Shown: piece by piece, positions 1 to 6,769 of the stretch
How the letters are laid out: each line of letters begins with the position of its first letter
How positions within the stretch are numbered: the stretch's first letter is position 1
Origin: Cytophagales bacterium
GTDB lineage: Bacteria; Bacteroidota; Bacteroidia; Cytophagales; Cyclobacteriaceae
Length of the DNA: 7,122 nt
NCBI GenBank assembly: GCA_003504855.1
Contig: DNZD01000094.1
Coordinates: 1 to 7,122, forward strand
Reading direction: 5' to 3'
The notes under the pieces: generated by a model
Told to the model about the DNA's origin: nothing
Database searches by the model: none
Seen by the model: only the letters and a program-made list of their open reading frames with translations
Made by a program: the position numbers and the translations under genes

Positions 1-307
1 TGCAGAAGCCGCACTGGAGCCCGTGTTTCTCCCAGAAGGCGTTCTGGAGGGGATGGAGGGTCTCGCCCTTCGCGAGGCCCTCGATGGTGGTGACCTTCAT
101 GCGGCCGACGGTGGAGACGGGCGTCATGCACGCGCGGGTGGGCACGCCGTTGAGGTGGATGGTGCACGCGCCGCATTGGGCGATGCCACATCCGAATTTG
201 GTTCCTGTCAGGTTGAGGTGGTCGCGCAGGGCCCAGAGGATGGGAGTTTTGGGGTCGATATCAAGGGTAACTTGCTTGCCATTGACACTAAAATTGATGT
301 TTGCCAT
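1..307 (-). CDS. [2Fe-2S]-binding subunit of a molybdenum hydroxylase (IorA/xanthine dehydrogenase small subunit type), C-terminus cut by window edge
   Basis: The reading frame from ATG at 307-305 gives 102 residues before the window ends; family members are about 150 residues, so roughly the last third is missing. The N-terminal plant-type ferredoxin fold carries C40-x4-C45-x2-C48-x11-C60 (FGCGIAQCGACTI), the ligands of one [2Fe-2S] cluster. The C-terminal all-helical domain begins with C99-G-F-C102, the first half of the second cluster's ligand set. In this family the subunit passes electrons from a large molybdopterin subunit that hydroxylates aldehydes or N-heterocycles. The large subunit would be expected further left, outside the window. 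'GIAQCGACTIHLNG' resembles the isoquinoline 1-oxidoreductase alpha-subunit group more than true xanthine dehydrogenase, but the substrate cannot be read from this fragment. No clear Shine-Dalgarno precedes the start. The gene diverges from the AraC regulator, with 130 bp between the starts. Confidence 0.93.
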   Translation of the reverse strand, partial: MANINFSVNGKQVTLDIDPKTPILWALRDHLNLTGTKFGCGIAQCGACTIHLNGVPTRACMTPVSTVGRMKVTTIEGLAKGETLHPLQNAFWEKHGLQCGFC

Positions 308-437
308 GTCAGGGATAGTTTGACCTGTAAAAGTTAAGCATAAAAAAGGTGCCACCGAGTCGCGTATTCGCACAAGAACCTACGAAAATCAAACATCACA
401 CACCGTGAAGAGTTATCAGGCTTATCTTTGATTGGCG

Positions 438-1337
438 ATGGAAAAGGCTGAAACACTTCAGGAATTCTACAGGCGAAAATTCAATGAATTGCCTGACACG
501 TTCACAGGTGATATCGGTCATTTCAACCTGTTCCACCTGGAGCCTTATGTGGAAGGCAGGCCCACATCCATTCCCTACCGAAGAAGGGATTTTTATAAGA
601 TCATGCTGGTGAAGGGTGTTAGTGATGTGCATTATGCGGACAAAATCATACACATATCAAAACAGGCATTGACGTTTTCAAATCCGCAAATCCCTTATAA
701 GTGGGAACACCTGGATACCATTCGCGAAGGGGTATACTGCATATTTAATCAGGACTTGTTTCGGCAGTTCGGTCAGCTCAATCAATACGAAGTATTTCAA
801 CCCAATGGTTGTCATGTTTTTGAACTATCAGATGAGCAGACTACCGTTGTCTCCAGGACTTTCGATCAACTTCAGACCGAATTCAACTCGGGCTACCGGT
901 ACAAGTATGACGTCATCAGAAATCTCATTTTCGAATTGCTTCATTTTGCGTTGCGGTTGAACCCGGAAGCACCTCCCGCCTCCCCTGGCAGCACGAGTTC
1001 GCAACGCATCGCTGCGTTGTTTGTTGAACTCCTTGAGCGGCAGTTCCCCGTTGACGATCAGCATCCATCCATTTCATTGCGCACGGCCTCGGACTTTGCC
1101 GGGCAGTTGAATATACACGTGAATCACCTTAACCGATCCATCAGGCATGTCCTGCAAAAAACCACGACGCAGGTTATCGCCGAACGGCTTGAGCAGGAAG
1201 CCAAAGTGTTGTTGCGTCACAGTCATTGGAGTGTTGCTGAAATTGCCTATGCACTTGGATTTGCAGAGCCCACCCATTTCAACAATTTCTTCAAGAAGCG
1301 AACCGGTGTAAATCCCACACAGTTCCGTAAAGTTTGA
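438..1337 (+). CDS. AraC-family transcriptional regulator
   Basis: This is a 299-residue protein if ATG 438 is used; a TTG at 432 would add two residues, and ATG is preferred. Residues 1 to about 180 form a sensor domain with cupin-like beta segments (around YKIMLVKGVSDVHY and ALTFSNPQIPYKWE), as in AraC regulators that bind a small effector; no ligand can be inferred. A low-complexity linker rich in Pro and Ser (about 178-188) leads to the C-terminal AraC DNA-binding domain (about 214-299). That domain has a first helix-turn-helix around RTASDFAGQLNIHVNHLNR and a second around WSVAEIAYALGF followed by THFNNFFKKRTGVNPTQFRK, the family signature. Its position between a divergent molybdenum-hydroxylase subunit and a codirectional aldo/keto reductase suggests that it controls one or both, which is inference. 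TATCTTTG at 423-430 matches the Bacteroidota -7 element but lies only 7 bp before the ATG and lacks a -33 TTG. Confidence 0.93.
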   Translation: MEKAETLQEFYRRKFNELPDTFTGDIGHFNLFHLEPYVEGRPTSIPYRRRDFYKIMLVKGVSDVHYADKIIHISKQALTFSNPQIPYKWEHLDTIREGVYCIFNQDLFRQFGQLNQYEVFQPNGCHVFELSDEQTTVVSRTFDQLQTEFNSGYRYKYDVIRNLIFELLHFALRLNPEAPPASPGSTSSQRIAALFVELLERQFPVDDQHPSISLRTASDFAGQLNIHVNHLNRSIRHVLQKTTTQVIAERLEQEAKVLLRHSHWSVAEIAYALGFAEPTHFNNFFKKRTGVNPTQFRKV

Positions 1338-1350
1338 AAATCGTAGGGGG

Positions 1351-1363
1351 CCGTTTGAAACGG
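1351..1363. repeat. 13-bp perfect dyad between regulator and reductase
   Basis: CCGTTTGAAACGG is a perfect inverted repeat around a single central G, 13 bp after the regulator stop and 54 bp before the reductase start. It lacks the T-tract of a terminator and its size suits a protein-binding site. A second short inverted repeat, ACACAA-N9-TTGTGT, lies at 1379-1399. Either could be an operator for the reductase, but AraC proteins usually bind direct rather than inverted repeats, so the link to the neighbouring regulator is weak. Confidence 0.3.
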
Positions 1364-1408
1364 GTTGGTGCCCTGAATACACAACCTTCACCTTTGTGTG
1401 CATATTAA

Positions 1409-2401
<993 letters not shown>

Positions 2402-2420
2402 CAATCACTGCGAATCGAAC

Positions 2421-3146
2421 TTAATTTAACAGACTCCTCAGCGCCGCCGTATTCATGTTCTTCACAAAATCCTGAGCGCTTTCCTTGGAGCCTTCCAGGA
2501 CCAGCAAAATGTTCTGCACTTTGTGCATTCCTTTCAGCGCCGGATTGAGTTGGAACACATTGTGTTTACCCACCAGTTTTGGTTTCAAACCAATGGAGAA
2601 AATGTTGTAGTCACCCAGTTCGCGGTCGCTGTCCTTCTCACAAGGACTGAGGGTGGCGAAAGTATATGAATCCCATCCAGCGGGTGGTGCCAGCGTTTGC
2701 ATCCCTCCGTTGGGACAAAATCGGTAGGCCACTACATCAGAGGTGACGTTGACCATGAGGCGCACGCTCAGGGTAAAATTGTTTTGGAGCTTCCATTCCA
2801 ATGCCATCTTTTGTTCACCACGGACTGCATCCATTTGCTTCCGGAGTGCTTCCGCTTCGGGTGTCTGATTGCCACTGTACACCGCTATGGTTTCAATCCA
2901 CTCATAACAGCCATCGCCGTTACAATCCGTGATATTTTGGTCCAGTTCAATTTTATTGTCGTCGCCATCGCCGATGGGCAAATCACGGCCCCATCCTTTG
3001 TAGTTTTTGGGAAGGGAATTGAAGAGCGTGGTGATGACTTTGTTTTGAAACTCCACTTCGGCTTTGGTGGCTTTGTGGGATTGGGCGGAGGCTGCGAGGG
3101 TCAAGCAGCAGAAAACCAAAGAAAGGAGTGCAAGCTGTGGTTTCAT
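2421..3146 (-). CDS. Secreted protein of unknown function with four cysteines
   Basis: From ATG 3146-3144 this encodes 241 residues. Residues 1-21 are a signal peptide: MK start, hydrophobic core LALLSLVFCCLTLAA, and an Ala-Ser-Ala|Gln cleavage site after residue 21. The cysteines at 13-14 do not sit in a convincing lipobox, so export to the periplasm or outside is favoured over a lipoprotein. The mature part has four cysteines (C75, C80, C144, C169) that could form two disulfides. It also has an acidic stretch DGDDNKIELD, then DCNGDGC, which resembles a Ca-binding DxNxDG loop but is too short to claim an EF-hand or dockerin. The remainder looks mixed alpha/beta, with an amphipathic C-terminal helix (about 222-240). 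I do not recognise the family. An upstream in-frame TTG at 3197 is rejected as the start because it coincides with the likely -33 promoter element and would bury the signal peptide. Confidence 0.82.
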   Translation of the reverse strand: MKPQLALLSLVFCCLTLAASAQSHKATKAEVEFQNKVITTLFNSLPKNYKGWGRDLPIGDGDDNKIELDQNITDCNGDGCYEWIETIAVYSGNQTPEAEALRKQMDAVRGEQKMALEWKLQNNFTLSVRLMVNVTSDVVAYRFCPNGGMQTLAPPAGWDSYTFATLSPCEKDSDRELGDYNIFSIGLKPKLVGKHNVFQLNPALKGMHKVQNILLVLEGSKESAQDFVKNMNTAALRSLLN

Positions 3147-3166
3147 GGGGTGGTTTAAGATGATAA

Positions 3167-3197
3167 TGAAATTAAGGGATTGTTGGGCTAGTGGCAA
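3167..3197 (-). promoter_or_regulatory. Bacteroidota-type promoter for the secreted-protein gene
   Basis: On the minus strand TTG (3197-3195) is separated by exactly 20 bp from TAATTTCA (3174-3167). The primary sigma factor consensus of the phylum is a -33 TTG, about 19-21 bp, then TAnnTTTG. The -7 element matches at four of six defined positions. The ATG lies 20 bp beyond it, leaving a short leader with no Shine-Dalgarno. Confidence 0.5.
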
Positions 3198-3262
3198 CTT
3201 ATCCTCTCTTTGCGTTTGATCTCCGCTCTTAATGATTGTCGAAGTTTCTGAAAATGCCCATA

Positions 3263-3293
3263 GGCCAAGAATCCTCGGAATTCCGATCTGGCC
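3263..3293. repeat. Imperfect nested inverted repeat
   Basis: The core TCGGAATTCCGA (3275-3286) is a perfect 12-bp palindrome. It is flanked by GGCCAAGA (3263-3270) and TCTGGCC (3287-3293), which pair apart from one extra A and a four-base ATCC on the left side. As RNA it could fold with an AATT loop. It has no T-tract, so it is not a standard terminator, and its role is unknown. Confidence 0.35.
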
Positions 3294-3324
3294 AATTGAA
3301 AAATCAGCCGAATGTTTATTTTTG

Positions 3325-3351
3325 TGCCCCCTGCTAAGCCGGACAGGGGCA
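3325..3351. repeat. GC-rich hairpin just before the tRNA-like copy
   Basis: TGCCCCCTG (3325-3333) pairs with CAGGGGCA (3344-3351) with one bulged C, around a 10-nt loop. It ends two bases before the tRNA-Pro copy begins. There is no T-run after it on either strand, so it is unlikely to be an intrinsic terminator. It may belong to the composite element that follows. Confidence 0.35.
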
Positions 3352-3353
3352 AT

Positions 3354-3415
3354 CGGGGTGTAGCACAGCCCGGCTAGTGCGCCCCGACGCGTCGGGGAGG
3401 TAGGAGGTTGGAATC
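3354..3415 (+). pseudogene. Truncated tRNA-Pro copy with anticodon arm replaced by a palindrome
   Basis: Bases 3354-3381 are identical to 3716-3743 of the intact tRNA-Pro: the 5' acceptor strand CGGGGTG, the spacer TA, the complete D-arm (GCAC/GTGC) and base 26. The 17-nt anticodon arm is then replaced by the 16-bp palindrome at 3382-3397. It folds as a 6-bp stem with a CGCG loop and has no anticodon. The next 18 bases (3398-3415) follow the tRNA variable region and T-arm with two changes, one of which alters the T-loop from TTCGAAT to TTGGAAT. The 3' T-stem strand and the 3' acceptor strand are absent, and the sequence runs straight into the leader of the nuclease gene. It cannot give a functional tRNA. 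It is either a remnant left by insertion of an element into a tRNA gene or a tRNA-like structure carried by that element. Confidence 0.85.
3382..3397. repeat. 16-bp perfect palindrome CCCCGACGCGTCGGGG
   Basis: This perfect self-complementary sequence sits exactly where the anticodon arm of the tRNA-Pro copy should be. It is far more GC-rich than the AT-rich sequence that follows from about 3416. It could be an end or recognition site of a small mobile or homing element, or a stabilising hairpin in a transcript. Confidence 0.8.
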
Positions 3416-3422
3416 AATTGTT

Positions 3423-3692
3423 ATGTTCTATACATATATAATTGAGTCAGAGCGAAGTGGAAAGTGGTACTATGGTCATTCTTCTGATGTGAAGAAGAGA
3501 CTATAAGATCATAATGACGGAAGAAATAAATCTACCAGATCGAAAGGGCCCTGGAGATTAATTTTTCTGAGGGAATTTGAACTAAAAGCAGAGGCTAATA
3601 GATTTGAACTTGAATTGAAGCGCTTAAGAAACAAGGATTTTATTCGTAAGGAATACAGCCATTATTTTCTTGAGAATTTCGGTAGTAGTTGA
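3423..3692 (+). pseudogene. Small GIY-YIG endonuclease interrupted by an in-frame TAA
   Basis: From ATG 3423 the frame runs 89 codons to TGA 3690-3692, broken only by TAA at 3504-3506 (codon 28). Before the stop, MFYTYIIES...GKWYYGHSSDVKKRL shows the two beta strands of the GIY-YIG motif (YTYI and WYYG) and the catalytic Arg (R26). After it, DHNDGRNKST...GPWRLIFLREFE, then KAEANRFELELKR, follows the family's usual H-N-x-G, S-T, P-W and acidic helix. Intact relatives of 80-100 residues normally have Glu after 'RL', so one G-to-T change (GAA to TAA) explains the break. No frameshift is needed and the rest is undamaged, pointing to a recent nonsense mutation or, less likely, a sequencing error. 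These nucleases cut DNA and relatives include homing enzymes. It starts 8 bp after the tRNA-like copy and ends 23 bp before the intact tRNA-Pro, which ties it to the tRNA duplication. I saw no Shine-Dalgarno. Confidence 0.85.
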
Positions 3693-3715
3693 TAAAGAGT
3701 TTGTAAGACGGTTTT

Positions 3716-3790
3716 CGGGGTGTAGCACAGCCCGGCTAGTGCGCTACGTTCGGGACGTAGAGGTCGGAGGTTCGAATCCTCTCACCCCGA
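3716..3790 (+). tRNA. tRNA-Pro, anticodon CGG
   Basis: This is a complete 75-nt cloverleaf. The acceptor stem is CGGGGTG (3716-3722) with CACCCCG (3783-3789) and discriminator A3790. The D-stem is GCAC/GTGC. The anticodon stem CTACG/CGTAG encloses the loop TTCGGGA with anticodon CGG at 3751-3753 and G at position 37, as usual for tRNA-Pro. The five-base variable region is AGGTC. The T-arm GGAGG-TTCGAAT-CCTCT has one G-T wobble at its base. The 3' CCA is not encoded (CAA follows) and must be added enzymatically. It reads CCG codons. An intrinsic terminator follows 9 bp later. Its first 28 bases are repeated exactly at 3354-3381. Confidence 0.97.
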
Positions 3791-3799
3791 CAAATGAAT

Positions 3800-3828
3800 A
3801 AGCCTTCCGCGAAAGCGGAGGGCTTTTT
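3800..3828 (+). terminator. Intrinsic terminator of tRNA-Pro
   Basis: AAGCCTTCCGC (3800-3810) pairs with GCGGAGGGCTT (3815-3825) over 11 bp with one G-T wobble, around a GAAA tetraloop, and runs into TTTTT (3824-3828) followed by GTTT. It is a strong rho-independent terminator immediately after the tRNA. Confidence 0.88.
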
Positions 3829-3873
3829 GTTTGAAGCGCTGAGTGTGTCACTCAAAGCGCGCATAAACAAAAA
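3824..3873. repeat. Second long hairpin overlapping the terminator T-tract
   Basis: TTTTTGTTT (3824-3832) is the exact reverse complement of AAACAAAAA (3865-3873). Inside, GCGCT and GAGTG (3836-3845) pair with CACTC (3849-3853) and AGCGC (3856-3860) around a TGT loop, with a two-base AA bulge and a small internal loop (GAA opposite GCAT). On the minus strand this hairpin would end in a T-run, so it may act as a terminator for transcription coming from the right, or belong to a repeat family found after tRNA genes. Confidence 0.6.
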
Positions 3874-4177
3874 GTCCGGTGTGAACGAAGCGAACAAGCC
3901 GTATTCATTTAGACTCCCCACCAAAAGAATCACCGAAGGTAATCCTCACCCCGAAAGGTCCTTATGCCTTCGTCAGGGCGAAGGATTTTGTTGTTTCAAT
4001 AAAGCTAAGCGTGAACAACCTGACATCACCCAAAATGTATCACTGAAGGTTATACTATCACCTTAATAGGTTGATTTAGTCGTGACCGTTCCAAAAAGAG
4101 CAACCAAACGGCCTTTTTCCGGTAACCATCTAAATTTAATTGAGTATGGGGTTCTGGCTAACACCTAACCTACGCCT
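3874..4177. other. Intergenic region between tRNA block and permease
   Basis: No gene is supported here. Three items are visible. AATCCTCACCCCGA at 3941-3954 resembles the 3' end of tRNA-Pro with two bases missing. CCTTCG-N6-CGAAGG at 3967-3984, followed by ATTTTGTTGTTT, is a weak terminator-like hairpin. TAAATTTA at 4131-4138 differs from the Bacteroidota -7 consensus only in the last base and would give a leader of about 35 nt for the permease, but no -33 TTG is correctly spaced. A 90-codon open frame (3794-4066) begins beside the tRNA terminator and is not credible as a gene. Confidence 0.5.
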
Positions 4178-6589
4178 ATGCTTCGACTCAATTTTCTCCT
4201 TGCGATTCGCAGTCTCCTTAAGAACAGGACAACTTCCTTTATCAATGTGACAGGGTTGGCCGTTTCCTTCACTGCCCTACTACTCATCGTACTGTACATC
4301 CAGCAAGAGCTTAATTATGACCAGTATCATGCTAATGCCAATCGGATATTTCGCATATCTCGTGAGTCCTTGGATAGCAAGGGCAATACCGAAATTCATT
4401 TTGGGCACACCCAGCCTTCACTAGCCATTTATTTGAAAAAGGACTTTGAAGAAGTAGAAGATGCGGTCAGGCTGTCAAACAATGGAAATAGCCTTGTTTC
4501 CAGCAAGGAACTCACCAACGTTGAAGCCAGGATGTTTTTCGCAGATGAGTCCATTTTCTCCGTTTTCTCCTGGAAAGTGGTAAAAGGAAATAAGCAAGCG
4601 CCCCTGCAAGAGATCAATTCGATTACCCTGAGCCAATCAACCGCCTCTCGCTATTTCGGCCAGGAAGACCCTATTGGAAAAATTCTAGTGCTAGAGGGTC
4701 AGCATTCAATGATGGTGACTGCGGTTTATGAGGATTTCCCGGCTAACTCACATTTTAAAGCTGATTTCCTCTGTTCTATGCGTAGCCTGGAAAGAATTAA
4801 TGGCCTGGACAACATGATGAGTGACCAAAGTAATAACTATGCAACCTATGTTTTGCTTCGGCCCAACGTAAGCGTCAAACAATTCGAGGCTAAGATCGGC
4901 GTTGCACTAGATAACTATTACTCACCCGATCCCGATGGTCGTAAGCCTTCTCAGGTTTATCGATATCACACCTGGGCGCTAAAAGACCTTCACTTATATT
5001 ATACCATGGACTCAGAGACAGAGCCAAACGGGAACTATTTGTTGGTGTATGTTTTTGCTGCTTTGGCTACCTTGATACTGGCAATGGCCTGTTTCAATTT
5101 CATTAACCTCTCAACAGCCAGGCTATCCCAACGTGCAAAAGAGGTGGGCCTCAAAAAGGTGATTGGGGCCCAACGATTCACGCTCTTCATGCAGTTTGTC
5201 TTAGAAGCAGTTCTTTCAGGGCTGGTATCAATGGTTATGGCTTTCACAACTGCCTATTTTTTGATACCCGACTTTAACTCGTTTATGGGCAAGTCGTTCT
5301 GTTTCTCCATGCTGACCGAGCCTTCTTTCTTATTGGCTTCCTGGATACTGCTCTTGATGGTAGGGTTGGTGGCAGGCGGGTATCCTGCCTTACGGCTCTC
5401 TTCATTCAAACCTTCCGAAATACTTCGGAAAGGGGTATCTACTTCATGGAAGAGATTCAGCCTGCGTGCTGCCCTGGTTAGCATTCATTTTTTCATTTCC
5501 ATTCTTTTGATCGTATCCGTTGTTGTCATACGGTCACAACTTGATTTTGTGGCTTCATTTGATCCCGGTTTTGACAAAAACAACATCATCGTGCTGCCAT
5601 CGTCTGATGTCATTTACAAGAAATTCAGACTCATAAAAGAACAGTTGGAACAACAAAAAGGTATCGCAAAAGTAAGTATGGGGAGTCGCGTTCCTTCCGG
5701 AAGGCTGGACGATGCACAGCGTTTGAAAATTGAAAAAAGTGGTCAATTCATTCCAGTCGATTTGCGTCTTGCGGATGTGCATGTAGATCATGATTACATT
5801 AAGACATTGGGCTTGCAAATTGCCTCAGGAAGGGATTTTGACTATCAGATTGCGAGCGACTCCAGTGAGGCATTTATTATCAATGAAACCGCTGTAAACG
5901 CCTTAGGCTGGAAATCAAATGAAGATGCAATTGGTAAATCGATCCATTACGGTTCGCGCCATGGAAATATAGTTGGCGTTGTAAAAGATATCAATTTCGA
6001 ATCGCTTCATGAACCCATCAAGCCTTTTGTATTGGTCGTAACACGGGGCAGGACACGTTCGGTAATTGTTCGTATTGACCCCCTCGAACGAGAAGCAATT
6101 CTGAACTACCTGCGTGAACAATGGGCTTACTTACGACCTGGCTTTCCATTCAGTTATTTTTTGTTGTCTGATAATTTCGAGAAAAGTTATCAACAGGAGA
6201 TCAAGTTGGCGCAGGGAATTAACTTCTTTGCTCTGTTTGCCATTGTTGTTTCCTCCTTAGGCGTGTTTGGCCTCGCCTTATTTATGACGGAGCAACGATC
6301 CAGGGAAATGGGTATCCGAAAAATACTGGGAGCAAATTCTTCAAGCATCGCAGTTCTCTTCGCAAAATGGTTCTTCAGATTGATTTTCTGGGCAGCGCTA
6401 GTGGCTATACCACTGGGCTATTGGGGCGCGCAACGATGGCTCAAGAATTTTGCATTCGCAGTTCCCGTCGGCGTTAGCCCTTTTGTAATTGCCCTACTTA
6501 CAATCGCCTTTTGTACGTTGGTTTCCATTGGCACACAAATCATCCGAACCACCTTTAGCAATCCGGTTGGAGCCCTGAGAGACCATTAA
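4178..6589 (+). CDS. ABC transporter permease, duplicated MacB/FtsX type
   Basis: The 803-residue inner-membrane protein is built as two MacB/FtsX halves, the usual Bacteroidota layout. By hydrophobicity I place eight membrane segments near residues 21-42, 287-309, 336-362, 383-402, 431-452, 681-703, 729-749 and 766-786. Large extracytoplasmic MacB-type domains lie at about 43-286 and 453-680. Each half carries the FtsX signature after its first post-domain helix: RAKEVGLKKVIGA (319-331) and RSREMGIRKILGA (707-719), the cytoplasmic coupling region that contacts the ATPase. Relatives work with a separate MacB/LolD-like ATPase in mechanotransmission, export of peptides, lipids or drugs, or lipoprotein handling; the substrate cannot be inferred. 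No ATPase or membrane-fusion gene is in the window, so it appears to be a lone permease. ATG 4178 is the natural start, since MLRLNFLLAIRSLLKN is the typical N-terminus; there is no Shine-Dalgarno. The frame is intact. Confidence 0.95.
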   Translation: MLRLNFLLAIRSLLKNRTTSFINVTGLAVSFTALLLIVLYIQQELNYDQYHANANRIFRISRESLDSKGNTEIHFGHTQPSLAIYLKKDFEEVEDAVRLSNNGNSLVSSKELTNVEARMFFADESIFSVFSWKVVKGNKQAPLQEINSITLSQSTASRYFGQEDPIGKILVLEGQHSMMVTAVYEDFPANSHFKADFLCSMRSLERINGLDNMMSDQSNNYATYVLLRPNVSVKQFEAKIGVALDNYYSPDPDGRKPSQVYRYHTWALKDLHLYYTMDSETEPNGNYLLVYVFAALATLILAMACFNFINLSTARLSQRAKEVGLKKVIGAQRFTLFMQFVLEAVLSGLVSMVMAFTTAYFLIPDFNSFMGKSFCFSMLTEPSFLLASWILLLMVGLVAGGYPALRLSSFKPSEILRKGVSTSWKRFSLRAALVSIHFFISILLIVSVVVIRSQLDFVASFDPGFDKNNIIVLPSSDVIYKKFRLIKEQLEQQKGIAKVSMGSRVPSGRLDDAQRLKIEKSGQFIPVDLRLADVHVDHDYIKTLGLQIASGRDFDYQIASDSSEAFIINETAVNALGWKSNEDAIGKSIHYGSRHGNIVGVVKDINFESLHEPIKPFVLVVTRGRTRSVIVRIDPLEREAILNYLREQWAYLRPGFPFSYFLLSDNFEKSYQQEIKLAQGINFFALFAIVVSSLGVFGLALFMTEQRSREMGIRKILGANSSSIAVLFAKWFFRLIFWAALVAIPLGYWGAQRWLKNFAFAVPVGVSPFVIALLTIAFCTLVSIGTQIIRTTFSNPVGALRDH

Positions 6590-6769
6590 AAATATTGAGA
6601 AGAATACCATTTCAGTTTAAGCAGCAGGGAGCATTCTGGCATTCCTAACCATCCAGTTAAGATCAAATTGAATTCGTTCTATTGCCAGCCGGATCAAAAG
6701 TTTGGCTTCCTTTGTAACCTTTCCCCCTCGCCCCGGTAACTAACACGAATTTTGGCAAAAATCAGCGCG

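Noticed and set aside
23..337. Plus-strand open frames opposite the iron-sulfur subunit
   Set aside because: They are shadows of a GC-rich gene whose minus-strand reading shows the complete [2Fe-2S] cysteine motif.
423..430. TATCTTTG as the promoter of the AraC regulator
   Set aside because: It is a perfect -7 match, but it lies only 7 bp before the ATG, so the transcript would be nearly leaderless, and no TTG sits 19-21 bp upstream. It is probably chance.
2697..3158. 153-codon plus-strand open frame opposite the secreted protein
   Set aside because: The minus strand has a signal peptide, a promoter and a sensible composition. The plus frame overlaps it almost entirely and shows no domain.
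3325..3351. Intrinsic terminator upstream of the tRNA copy
   Set aside because: The hairpin is followed by AATCGGGG on one strand and by an A-rich stretch on the other, so the T-run is missing in both directions.
3354..3720. CRISPR array or classical insertion sequence
   Set aside because: There are only two repeat copies, about 360 bp apart. There is no transposase, no terminal inverted repeats and no regular spacers.
3736..3933. Minus-strand 65-codon open frame ending in 'GERIRTSDLYVPNVAH'
   Set aside because: Its C-terminus is the antisense of tRNA-Pro and its middle crosses the terminator hairpin. This is a familiar type of false protein prediction next to tRNA genes.
3794..4066. Plus-strand 90-codon open frame after the tRNA
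   Set aside because: It begins inside the tRNA terminator region, crosses two hairpins, has no recognisable domain and no start context.
6600..6660. Terminator after the permease gene
   Set aside because: Only a 5-bp imperfect pairing (AGGGA with TTCCT) can be drawn and no T-tract follows.
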